A stretch of DNA of 64,000 nucleotides, taken from contig JBEWZL010000116.1 of assembly GCA_045837725.1 (NCBI GenBank), positions 58,047-122,046 on the forward strand, read 5' to 3'. This document shows positions 35,807 through 48,200 of this stretch, in pieces. The translations under genes were made by a program, and so were the position numbers. The DNA is from Vermamoeba vermiformis. Lineage: Eukaryota > Tubulinea > Echinamoebida. Position 1 is the stretch's first letter. Every line of letters starts with the position of its first letter. The notes beneath the pieces are model-generated. The model had not been told where the DNA came from, ran no database searches, and saw nothing but the letters and a program-made list of their open reading frames with translations.

Positions 35807-37190
35807 ATGACCGACAGCATTCAAGTATGTTCTAAAAAACATATAATTAAATTATATGACTTAATAATCGTGACTAAACGTTTAGAAGGTGGATCTGCCA
35901 GTGGATGTGGCGCAAATACGAGAAAATACTCAATTAAAAAATCTAGGACATTTAATGACGTTATTCAAAGCAGAAGATAAAAATGGAAAGGAATATAACT
36001 ATTCAGCGTTTAAAATAAATTACAGCAAAGAAGTACAAGGAATAACACTCCACTTCTGGTCCATCTGCTCCAGGTTACCAACAGAAATTGCAGGAAACTG
36101 CATAGGACTCGTGCAAAATACACAAGAACTTATATTGGAAGTTTGTAATCATTTACGGTCGAATTGGTAAGTCTCAAATTATCAATTTGATAAATTTATC
36201 GCCAGATCTGATCCAAAAATAGTAAATAATGCGAAATAATATTTGACTAAAAGAATTAAATAAGATACTCCTAATAACACAACGACTAGTCGTTAATATT
36301 TTGGAGATCGCGTGAGTTTAATTCCATCGATAATTCCAGTTATTAATAGCCGATAACTACACGCGTCAAATTAATAATATGATCTAATTAATCTATATAA
36401 TAATTTCGATCTTTAATTGTTCATGTCTGAAACTTCCTTTCTTTATTGAAACGTCATTCGTTATTCATAACTGAAATGAGAATAAGACGCCACCGAGTAT
36501 CTTAAAAACTCGTTTATTATTTCATACCAATTATAAAAAGCCATATTATAATACTCTTGGCGTTAATCTAACGAGCCAATTTTGATTCAAAATTTCTGCG
36601 ATCGGATCTTGCCTCATACTTACATATCTATTACTCGTATTATTATATTGGTCTATCGATACTAAACATGTTATTTTAGCTCTGGCCAAGGCGTAGGAAA
36701 TGTATATTGGAGTTCAGACTTTGTTTATCCGGACGGGACTCGGCCACTCAAAAGAAGACCGCTACTGCAAATAATGCCCACAAAATATCAAAATTCAGCC
36801 TCAAGTGATGGCACACTGCCGCTATTTGCAATGTGCTTAGAATTAACGACAAAGAAATCAAAGTACGCCGTGGGTCCTTTAGAAGAATCAGATTTTTCAT
36901 GGAAGGCGGATCCGAAGCTGACTTTGAGCGGATATATTAACACTGGCTATTTAATCGTCATTGAAATTTTGCCGAATTTTCAACGAAGTCATTGCGTGAA
37001 GCAAGAGACGGTGCATAAGGCCGTGAATATGGTGATCAATCGAATACTCATTGAAAATCACCTCGTGGCCCCAATGAACGGCCATTCACATACTAGTAAC
37101 GGCCATAATAATAGCACTTCGAATAATAGTAATAGCAACAACGCAATGCCGAACGAGATCAAGTTAGCAGACAAAAAGCAACAACTGTAG
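35807..37190 (+). CDS. Unknown 269-aa protein
   Basis: Exons 35807-35824, 35886-36166 and 36680-37190 close in phase. The first exon codes only MTDSIQ. Intron 2 is 513 nt, unusually long here, and contains no evident exon. The protein looks globular and alpha/beta (KEVQGITLHFWSIC, TGYLIVIEILPNF), then ends in an Asn/Ser/His-rich low-complexity tail typical of amoebozoan proteins. I do not recognise a family. It is divergent from the small acidic gene on the other strand. Confidence 0.65.
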
Positions 37191-38154
37191 CTAGTTTGAA
37201 TATTATACTATACTTTGTTAATTAATGAACGTTAAAGCGGAATGTTTGGATTGTTAAGTCGATCCGTTTTTGTTAAACCTTCCTGTATATAATAAATCGA
37301 ATAATTGATAACAAATGGATCTGTTGTAATTAAAGGCGTCTATATGAATAACAGCAATTACGTAACTATTATCAGCAGAATCCTCGCGTTCGCCAGCGGC
37401 ATCTAAGCCAAAAAATTTGCTCTAAACCTTTACCTCCTCATCGACACAACACCACAATTCCAACAGTGCATGCATTGAATTCTTTCTTTTAGCTGTTTTG
37501 AGTATTTTTCGCGGCAGGAATGTTATGAACAGAAAGGGGAGGATCCGTGTTCTTTCTCGCAATCAAGTAATATTAATGAAAATACGCAATTAAATTAGGT
37601 AAGTATTTATTACTTATATTGCAGTAGTTCTTTTGTTAGATGCGTGTTCTACAATTTTTAATAAATTTTGCTTTGATCTTGAGATCTTTTAAATTCCGAG
37701 CGAATGCTGCATAAGGCCCTTTACATAAATATCTCCTATATAAATATTATCTTAAATATCTTTACTCTTGCGGTCTTACCGGCTATCAGTTTGGGCTTTT
37801 GTCAGCTCAGACGTGTGTCTACAGTTGATACGCACACTAAAACGTTACTAATGTCATTCTATTGCTACTAGGGCTAAGAGCGTCCATTTGACTTGCGTGA
37901 TTATCGGGTACCGTAATTTCCAACGTTTTCATTTAGCTATGAAAGTACGTAAAATCGTTAGGGAGATTGTTACTTCAATTTCCGAGCCATGTGACGTAAT
38001 CTAAGCCTAAAATGGTCAAATATCCGTAAGTGGGCTTTGCTTGAATGAAATTTCTGAAGGGAACAAGCTTTTTCCGCTTTTTTTAAATTTTGGTCGACTA
38101 TTTAACCTAATGAGCATCTAGTCTTTTAATCAATTTGCATAACATCAATACAAC
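37191..38154. other. Intergenic upstream of the left ABCA copy
   Basis: About 960 bp with no open frame of note. It should carry the promoter of the ABCA gene. Only the last tens of bases before the ATG show slight resemblance to the region upstream of the right copy, so the duplication ends near the start codon. Confidence 0.5.
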
Positions 38155-41100
38155 ATGGGCAACGGGTCACAAGTAATATTACTGACCTTGAAGAACTTGA
38201 AGATCAAGGGCCGAAACGGATGCGGCACTGCAGTTGAGGCCATCTTTCCCTTGCTCTGCCTTGTATTCTTAATATCTATATTCGTCGTTAGCACTTCGAG
38301 CGCTGACAACGATCCAATCTTTGGTCCAATCCCGATCTACTCTGGAGAATCCACGCGAGCGATCGCCTACGGACCAAACATCGACTTGGTTCGGAAATTG
38401 ATGCTACCAGTCGTTGATGGACGAGAAGATCTTCTATATCCTATTGATACCAATGAAGAAATGACACAAACGTTAAAGTTCGACTGCGTTCAATCGAGCC
38501 GCTGGTAAGTTTTGTTGCTTTTATATAGGCTCCGTATTAATTCGGTACGTTAATAGGCGTATTTTTCCGTTTGAGTCCAGAAGATATTGCTGCTGGTGTC
38601 TTACCCGATGATGTCACCTACGCCATTAGATTCCTCGGCAAAGACGTTCCTAATCCCTTAACTACCATTGACTACACGGCCAATTCCAACAATTCTCCGA
38701 ACTTACGTTACATATCATTCGTCGCACTGCAACAAAAGATCGATCAAAGCGTCATGGCACTCAAGATTTCGGAGAAAACAGGAGTGAGTTCCAGCGTCAG
38801 CATGTCCGCATCAGCAACGCGCTTTCCAGTCCAAGAAGGTGAACCAAACTTTGACTCGAGATGGCAACAACGCAACTTGATTCTCAAACCTCTTGGTGGT
38901 ACTTGGCTGACATTCGGTATTCTGTTCTCTGTGTATCGATTGGTCAACACTGTGTTGGTTGAAAAGAAAACAAAAGTGCGTGACTCGATGAGAATGATGG
39001 GCATGCGAGTAAGTTGCACATAATTTCTTTGCTATGGGTACTCATTCTAACGCATATTCTTAGAACGAATTCTATTGGTTGACGTGGCTAGTGGTGTCAT
39101 TGGTCATCATTTTGCCCGCGCTAGTGATTTGCTCGATACTTCTCAAGTTCCTCAACTTCTTCCCTCTGACTCCTATTGGTATTATTTTCATCACTTGGTT
39201 CCTTTACGCGGCCACTTTGATCGCCGTTGCAATGATTTTCTCGTCATTTTTGAACTCCGCAAAGGTGCGGATAGCGTTCTTACTTGCGTTAACTAACTTG
39301 TACTAATGGTCATATTCAGAGCTCTGCTATTCTCACCATGTTGACTGTAATTGTGTTCAGCATCGCAGGAGAACTCGTGGCCATGGCACCAGTCATTCCA
39401 GGTGTCAAGATCTTGCTGTCGCTGTTCAGTCCCTTCGCGTTCAACAACATAATCAATATCCTCGCTGAAGCTGAGAATCTCAGAATAACTATGGATTACG
39501 AACACTCAACAGGTACGTTCCGATGAAACTTTAAAGGGTTGATTAACTCATATTAAATTGACAGTTTCTATCGCTGAATATCTTCCTTCACTATACTCGA
39601 TGATCGCTATGCTCGTTTGTGATATCGTGCTGTATCTGTTGATCGCCTGGTACATTGATAACGTCAAGACAAGTGGCTCGAGGAACCGCGGATGCTTTTG
39701 CTTCCGTGCATCTTATTGGGGCAAGCAGCGAAGTGTTGCCACCAACGAAGAAAGTCTTGAGGATTACGTCGCAACTGAAGGAGATTTCGAGAAAGTTGAC
39801 GAACTGGGCAATCCAGTTGTGAGAGTCAAAAGACTTCGCAAGACGTTTGACATTAACGGAAAAACTTTCGTGGCTGTTGACGGCTTCAAGTTGGACCTGT
39901 TCGAGAATCAAATTGTTTCCTTATTAGGTAACACTGCAAATACAATACCAAGTAACGAGAATCCTGTACTAAGAATCGTTTTGAAGGTCACAACGGAGCA
40001 GGCAAAACAACACTGATCTCAATGCTGACTGGCAGTTTCGCACCGACCTCAGGTGACGCAGAGTTCTACGGCAACAGTCTCACAAAAGATCTGAGTGCGT
40101 TGAAGAAGATTGTTGGTATTTGTCCTCAATACGATGCAATCTGGCCTCAACTGACAGTTTACGAACACTTGCAACTCTTTGCTGGCTTCAAAGGTACGAT
40201 CGAATCATCGATTGCCAAATAAGGAAATTGTCTCGTATTAACACGAATACTTACCAGGAGTGAAATTCGGAGATATCAAAACAGAAGCAGATCAACTGAT
40301 CAAAGACTTTGAGCTCGAAGACAAACGCAACTATCCTGCTGGCAAGCTGTCTGGTGGTCAAAAGAGAAAGCTATCGATTGCCATCGCACTGATTGGAGGA
40401 TCCAAAGTTGTATTTCTTGATGAACCATCGAGTGGCATGGATCCTGAAGCACGAAGAACTGTTTGGGACAATTTGACTCGTTACAAAGCTGGTCGTGTCA
40501 TCATTTTGACGAGTAAGTCGTACTCATTCACAAAAACAGGACTAATCATGACTTCAGCACATTTCATGGATGAAGCAGATTATCTCGGTGATCGCATTGC
40601 CATCATGAGACACGGAAAGCTTCTTTGTGCAGGCTCATCGTTGTTCTTGAAGAACAGATTCGGTCTCGGATACACTCTTGGTTGTGTAGTCCACCACTTT
40701 GAAAAATCATTTTTACTCACGTTTATTGTTGGTTTCAGGTCAAAGCACCCAAATGTCAAGTCGAATCAGTTTCTGAGTTCTTGAATGAACTCTCACCCAA
40801 TATTCAAATGCTTTCGAATGCAGGTGCTGAGGTCATTTTCAGAGTGCCACGTGAAAGTTTTGAAGATTTGCCTCAACTCTTGACGGCGATCGAATCCAGC
40901 AAAGATGAATTGGGCATCACATCATACGGTGTTGGCCAATCAACACTTGAAGAAGTATTTTTGGAACTCAACAACGACTCGACACAAGATCAAGGTCTGG
41001 ACGTCAATCTGAAAGACACAGTGTTCATTCCTGGCTCAAAACGTCCTTCAAAGAGGCGTCAATTGGAGGCACTGCTCAGAAAGAGATTACGATTCGCTCA

Positions 41101-43806
41101 ACGTGACGGAAAGTTCTTGTTCATTCAGTTCGCAGTGCCCATCATTTTGTGTCTCGTTGCTTTCATCGTTCAAACTTTTGTCTTTGCTCCGAACAACGTT
41201 GTCGATGCCCAAATAGCATTTGACGGAAAGACTTATGGTATGTTTAAACACATTACAATACTTCAAATACGTTCTAATTGCTGTTCTCCACATGTTTTAG
41301 ACGCGTATCTTTCACCTTGGTCCGACGCCGGGTGTGCAACAAACTTGTTCTCTGCATTGCCGTTCTACACTTCTGAAAGATTCCCAGAGATTTCGCAGTC
41401 AGATCTATCGTCACTGCTTGCCAACATCGACACATTTGCAGCAGGTGCAGTGATCAATTCTCAGTGCTCATCAGCTTCGAATGCGTACACTCTCGAGTAC
41501 TCCTTGATGTACAACGCATCGATACCTCACTCATTGCCTTATCATCAAAATTTGGTCTCGAATGCATTGCTCAACACGGTGTTGGGAAACTCAAGTCGAG
41601 TGTCAATCACCACAATCAATCAACCTGCTGGTACGTTCGACGACACTGCTCGGGTCAACAGTTTGAACTAATGTTGTTATAGGTGCTGGCATTGACCTCG
41701 TAAACAATCTGATCAACATTATCATCTATTTGCTGATTCTTCTCGGTTCAAGTGTGTTGACAGCATCAGCAGCAGCGTACATCTTCCAAGAACGAGAACT
41801 TGGTGTCAAACAATTGCAACTTGCGAGTGGTACGAACGCGAAGATCTATTGGTTGTCGAACTTCATTTGGGACTTTGTGTTGCACATGATCATCTTCATC
41901 GTCATCTTGATCATTGCCAACGCTGTCAGTTGGTCAACATTTGGTGGTGTAAGAGTTGGTGCCGAGCTCATCTTGATCATCTTCTACAGCTTGTCATCAG
42001 TTTGTATTGCTTATTTCTTCTCTTTCGTCTTCTCCGGACCCGGATCTGGCATCGGATCTCTACTTGGTCTTTTCATCGGTGTTGGCTTTGGCTTCTTAGC
42101 CATGGTCAACGCCATATCTGCGGCGGCTAATGATGCCACCGACGCAGTCTCGGCATTGGGATACGTGTTCAAAGCCATCAGGTAAACCAAGTGCGTTAAT
42201 GTCAGCCCAACGCTAACGACCTCTTTTACAGCCCTCATTATTTACTCCTCTCGTCTTTGGGACAGCTGTCAAATAGCTTCGGAAGTGATCCATTGAACCC
42301 TGTTGACGCAAACACGAACATCTTTGGAATGTAAGTTCGCTTGACATTTTTTTATGACACTTTGACACCTTCGACTAACTGTCGTTATTTAATAGTAACT
42401 TCTGGGGTTCATCTTACATCATATTTGTCGGTCAATCCTTAATCTATGGAGGCTTCACATTGTTGTTTGAAGAATACACACAACTCCGATTGAAGAGAAA
42501 CACAAGTGCGAACAACACACTTCGCGATGCTGATGAAGACGATGACGTGGCCAAAGAACGCGACCTTGTTGATGGCGCTAATGCCACCGACAGAGAGAGC
42601 AATTTGGTGTGGGTCAGAGGTCTTCGCAAAGAATTCAATGCGAAGAAAAAGATCCACAAAGTTGCAGTGCACAACTTCTCACTTCACATTCCTCGTGGTG
42701 AGAGCTTCGGTCTCTTGGGTGCAAACGGTGCTGGTATGGTTATTAATGATTACAAGTACAATAGTGGCACGTGTCTAACCATTGATCGATGATTCATAGG
42801 CAAGACAACAACACTGAAAATGTTGTCAGGACAACTTCTTCCATCACGTGGTGAAGTGAGTATCAACGGCAACACGTACCAACAACTCAATGGCATTCTT
42901 CAATCGATTGGCTTCTGTCCTCAATTCGACTCAGTCATTCCAAAACTGAGTGGTCGTGCTCACTTGGAGTTGTTTGCCGAACTCAGAGGTACGATCGAGA
43001 TAACTATCACGTGTAACTTTTTTAACTTGTGACTGCACAGGTCTTCCAAAAGACAAAGTGCCTTCAATCGTTGACGCACTGATCAAAATGATCAACTTGA
43101 CAAAGTACGCAGACAGACCTTGTGGCAAGTACAGTGGTGGCAACAAACGCAAACTGTCCTTGGCACTTGCTTTAATCGGTGAGCATTACTACTTGGACGA
43201 ACCATCGACAGGCATGGATCCACTTGCACGCAGATTCATGTGGAACTTGATCATGGCAGTGCGCTCGAACAAAGCAGTCATCTTGACAACACACAGCATG
43301 GAAGAGTGCGAAGCATTGTGCACTCGTGTGGGCATCATGATCAGTGTAAGTTTTCGATGAGTTACGTCAAATTCACAAAATAGTTTATTTCCTTATTTGG
43401 AAATGTGATTGATTGATCGTAATCACGATGATTTTGATCGTTATTGACACGTGGTTTATCGATACAGGGAAAACTCCAATGTGTTGGCAGTCCTCAACAT
43501 TTGAAGACCAAATTTGGCAATGGTTATCGTTTGGAACTCAAGACTGACATGCAACACATTGACGACATTCCAAAGTTCATTTCGCAACTTGCCAAAGATG
43601 CCAAACTGATCGACAATCACACAACAATGTTCAGTTACGAGATACCGATGCACAACTTGACACTTGGCTCGTTGTTGGAACGCGTTGAAAGTGTGAAAAA
43701 CAAACTTGCCATCAGCGACTATTCAGTGAGTCAAACGAGTTTGGAACATATCTTCATCACCATGGCTCAAGAATGCGCACAGCCAAAGATCGTTATCGAA
43801 AGTTAA
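38155..43806 (+). CDS. ABCA-type ABC transporter, left copy (frame disturbed in exon 1)
   Basis: Sixteen exons, 38155-38504, 38557-39008, 39064-39264, 39320-39512, 39565-39927, 39987-40193, 40258-40512, 40558-40685, 40739-41237, 41301-41630, 41683-42181, 42232-42330, 42396-42733, 42800-42988, 43041-43345, 43468-43806. Two halves each have membrane helices followed by an ATPase: NBD1 HNGAGKTT / LSGGQKRKL / [15 protein letters not shown]2 ANGAGKTT / YSGGNKRKL / [14 protein letters not shown] proteins move lipids across membranes using ATP. Compared with the right copy, exon 1 lacks 5 nt near 38470, so its frame does not join exon 2; reading the shifted frame restores the homologous SSTAFNRAAG. 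A 65-nt deletion also removes an intron at NBD2. It may be a young pseudogene or start at a later ATG (38753). Confidence 0.8.
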
Positions 43807-44127
43807 TTCAACCTTTCGCATCATATTTATTTATTAATACTAATTAAAGACATTATCGTTGCTACTCGACGATTTGAGGTTTGATTGGTCAATCACGTTT
43901 AAATCGCTTGTTACTGTGATTGCGTTTTGAAAATATCTTGATTACAACATTGATTTGGAATTCGAAAAAGATTTGATGTTGACACGATGACACGAAACTC
44001 CGGTTACCAATTACGCGTCAATTAATATTGAGATGTCGTTACTCAATATCTGAGAAGGAAATCCTGCCTCGATTAAGCTTGGCAACTGAAACCGAGAAGT
44101 TTGGCGTCTTTATTATCAAGTGCGTAT
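43807..44127. other. Spacer between the left ABCA copy and the small secreted gene
   Basis: Convergent 3' ends meet here. No ORF or repeat of note was seen. Confidence 0.5.
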
Positions 44128-44873
44128 TTACATTGAAGCCATAAATAGCGCAGTTATACTAACAAGTAAGCAAGAGTACCAAGATTTGACTGCCGGAAGG
44201 GAGCCCGAAGTTTTTGCTGGCGCGGATGTAGTCGGCGGATTTGGAGAAGGACAACTGACTAAATACTGGTAACCACCGTCGATATCATGAACACAAGTCT
44301 TGTTATACATCCAATTGCTGGGAGAAACACGATCGCAGGCAATAGATCCGGAAAAAGTATTTTGGATCACAGATTCACCTGTGCAATTTGAGAACGTCAT
44401 TGAGGTTCCAATTGTCATATTGGTCTGCGGCATATACGTAGCGCTTGTGACGATGCACTTTCCTAATACAGCTAAAACAAAAAGATAGTTATTTCAAAGT
44501 TTGGAAGATCGAACTTACCGCCCGTTTCGTAATGAGTGTTTTGGCAATTATTGTCATCATTCCACGATATCACTGCAAATTCTTCCGTATATCGAGGTTC
44601 AACAACAGTTCCGCAGACTTCTTTGGTCCACATTGAAGCGGGGTACATCTGCGAGCAAGTAGTGTTACACGTAGCGTTGTTCTAAGATTATGTTAATAAA
44701 TATGCTTTAATACTATACAATAATAGTACCGAAGCCTGTGGATAATATTCATAGCCAACGTGAAATCCATCGCAATTGGCGTTGTCAAAAAACAATCGCG
44801 TCAAAGGCATCGTTGCGCTTGACCAAACGAACGATGTAATAATGATTGCTACTAATATGAAGTTGATATTCAT
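44128..44873 (-). CDS. Small secreted, GPI-type Cys-rich protein (family member 1)
   Basis: Exons 44873-44730, 44681-44519 and 44471-44128 give 216 aa in phase. There is an N-terminal signal peptide (FILVAIIITSFVWSSATM), an extracellular part with about ten Cys and several N-glycosylation sites, a short Pro/Ser/Thr linker, and a C-terminal hydrophobic stretch (CLLVSITALFMASM) typical of GPI attachment. The start of the mature part (LTRLFFDNANCDGFHVGYEY) matches the gene at 51611, as do exon lengths (first exon 144 nt in both) and intron phases. It lies between the two ABCA arms. Function unknown; a cell-surface or adhesion role is the usual guess for such proteins. Confidence 0.75.
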
Positions 44874-45205
44874 TCTTGCTACAACTTACAAATAATAAAA
44901 AGAAATTGGAATTCGACAAAGATTTTATTTTTTCATTGCGTGTCACATTTCAATCACCCCAACTCCGATTCATGACGAATTGATGCCCCAATTTTCGTTT
45001 TTTCGCGTTGAAAAGAGTAAATTTTAGAATACAGTGAATCGAACGATAGTCTATCAAAACCAAACTTGATCTTCTCCTTCCCGGGAAGTCACACTAGATT
45101 TGGTTTTGGTAACGCCTGTAACAACTATAAATAGACCACGTCTTAAATAGGAAAAGTTTAGAATCTTTACATTCCGATCGGAGACAAGCACCTCTATCGG
45201 CGGAA
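44874..45205. other. Spacer between the small secreted gene and the right ABCA copy
   Basis: It should hold the promoter of the secreted gene and the 3' UTR of the right ABCA copy. Nothing coding seen. Confidence 0.5.
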
Positions 45206-48200
45206 TTATTTTTCAATAACGATCTTTGGCTGCGCGCATTCTTGAGCCATGGTGATGAAGATCTGTTCCAAACTCGTTTGACTCACTGAATAGTCGCTGA
45301 TGGCAAGTTTGTTTTTCACACTTTCAACGCGTTCCAACAGCGAGCCAAGTGTCAAATTGTGCATCGGTATCTCGTAACTGAACATTGTCGTGTGATTGTC
45401 GATCAGTTTGGCATCTTTGGCGAGTTGTGAAATGAACTTTGGAATGTCGTCAATGTGTTGCATGTCAGTCTTGAGCTCCAAACGATAACCATTGCCAAAT
45501 TTGGTCTTCAAATGTTGAGGACTGCCAACACATTGGAGTTTTCCCTGTATCGATAAACCACGTGTCAATAACGATCAAAATCATTGTGACTGCGATCGGT
45601 CAATAACATTTCCAAATAAGGAAATAAACTAGTTTTGATGTAACTCATCAATGACTTACACTGATCATGATACCAACACGAGTGCACAATGCTTCACACT
45701 CTTCCATGCTGTGCGTTGTCAAGATGACTGCTTTGTTCAAGCGCACTGCCATGATCAAGTTCCACATGAATCTGCGTGCAAGTGGATCCATGCCTGTCGA
45801 TGGTTCGTCCAAGTACAGAACTGGCGGATTACCTGCATATATCGAACGTTAGTTATTGTCTTGTGATTGAATATGACTCAGTAATGCTCACCAATTAAAG
45901 CAAGTGCCAAGGACAATTTGCGTTTGTTGCCACCACTGTACTTGCCACAAGGTCTGTCTGCGTACTTTGTCAAGTTGATCATTTTGATCAGTGCGTCAAC
46001 GATTGAGGGCACTTTGTCTTTTGGAAGACCTGTACAATCACGAGTTAAATAAAGTAACACGATCAATAACTCTTCATACCTCTGAGTTCAGCAAACAACT
46101 CCAAGTGAGCGCGACCACTCAGTTTTGGAATGACTGAATCGAATTGAGGACAGAAGCCAATCGATTGAAGAATGCCATTGAGTTGTTGGTACGTGTTGCC
46201 GTTGATACTCACTTCACCACGTGATGGAAGAAGTTGTCCTGACAACATTTTCAGCGTTGTTGTCTTGCCTATGAACGCTGATCGTTAGAAACGTCGTACT
46301 TCTAATCAATCGTAACTAGTGTAATCACTAGCAACCATACCAGCACCGTTTGCACCCAACAAACCGAAACTTTCACCACGAGGAATGTGAAGTGAGAAGT
46401 TGTGCACTGCAACTTTGTGGATCTTTTTCTTCGCATTGAACTCTTTGCGAAGACCTCTGACCCACACCAAGTTGCTCTCTCTGTCAGTGGCGTTAGCGCC
46501 ATCAACAATGTCGCGCTCTTTGGCCACGTCGTCGTCTTCATCAGCATCGCGAAGTGAGTTGTTCGCACTTGTGTTTCGCTTCAATCGGAGTTGTGTGTAT
46601 TCTTCAAACAATAATGTGAAGCCTCCATAGATTAAGGATTGACCGACAAATATAATGTACGAAGCACCCCAGAAGTTACTAGAACGTGTCAGCGACGTGT
46701 CAAAAATGTCAAACGAACTTACATTCCGAAGATGTTCGTGTTTGCATCAACAGGATTCAACGGATCACTTCCGAAGCCGTTTGACAGCTGTCCCAGAGAC
46801 GAGAGAAGCAAATAATGAGGGCTATAAAAGAGATCGTTAATAGCTGTTGAGACTGGGCATCGATCAGCGTACCTGATAACTTTGAAAATGTAACCCAACG
46901 CCAAGACCGCTGTTGTCCCATCCGTGGCAGTGGCTCCGATTGCGTTGATTGCTGCCAAGGCCCCGAATCCTGCACCAACGAAGAGGCCAACAAGCGATCC
47001 GATGCCAGCTCCAGGACTAGAGAACACGAAGGAGAAAAAATAAGCAATAGAAACTGATGCCAAGCTGTAGAAGATGATCAAGATGAGCTCGGCACCAACT
47101 CGTACACCACCAAAGGTTGACCAGCTGACGGCACTAGCTAAGAACATTATGACGATGAAGATGATCATGTGCAACACAAAGTCCCAAATGAAGTTCGACA
47201 ACCAATAGATCTTCGCGTTCGTACCACTCGCAAGTTGCAGTTGTTTGACACCAAGTTCTCGTTCTTGGAAGATGTACGCTGCTGCTGATGCTGTCAACAC
47301 ACTTGAACCGAGAAGAATCAGCAAATAGATGATAATGTTGATCAGATTGTTTACGAGGACGATACCAGCGCCTGCATTAAGACAATTAGTTCACGTGAGT
47401 AGGGTGAATTCGTCGAACGTACCAGCAGGTTGATTGATTGTGGTGATTGACACTCTGCTTGAGTTTCCCAATGCTGTGTTGAGCAATGCATTCGAGATCA
47501 AGTTTTGATGATAAGGCAATGAGTGAGGTATCGATGCGTTGTACATCAAGGAGTACTCGAGAGTGTACGTATTCGCAGCAGATGAGCACTGAGAATTGAT
47601 CACTGCACCTGCTGCAAATGTGTCGATGTTGGCAAGCAGTGACGATAGATCTGACTGCGAAATCTCTGGGAATCTTTCAGAAGTGTAGAACGGTAGTGCA
47701 GAGAACAAGTTTGTTGCGCAACCGGCATCAGACCAAGGTGAAAGATACGAGTCTAAAATAAGATAGAAGTTAGTCAAGCGACCATAAAAGGAAATAATAA
47801 GTATCGGATTACCGTAGGTCGTTCCGTTGAACGCAATCTCGGCGTCGGGATTGTTCGGAGAAAACACGAAAGTTTGAACGATGAATGCAACGAGACACAA
47901 AATGATGGGCACTGCGAACTGAATGAACAAGAACTTGCCGTCACGTTGAGCGAACAGCAGTCGTTTTTTGAGAAGTGCATTGAGCTGACGTCTCTTTGAA
48001 GGGTGTTTTGAGCCAGGAATGAACACTGTGTCTTTCAGATTGACGTCGAGACCTTGATCTTGAGTTGAGTCGTTGTTGAGTTCCAAAAATACTTCTTCAA
48101 GTGTTGATTGGCCAACACCGTATGATGTGATGCCCAGTTCGTCTTTACTGGATTCGATCGCTGTTAAAATCTGCGGCAACCGTTCAAAACTTTCACGTGG

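Noticed and set aside
39591-39911. Minus ORF of 106 codons inside the left ABCA gene
   Set aside because: Antisense of a conserved ABCA exon; no features of its own. The same holds for ORFs at 41087-41293, 42011-42238, 42439-42674 and 46400-46630.
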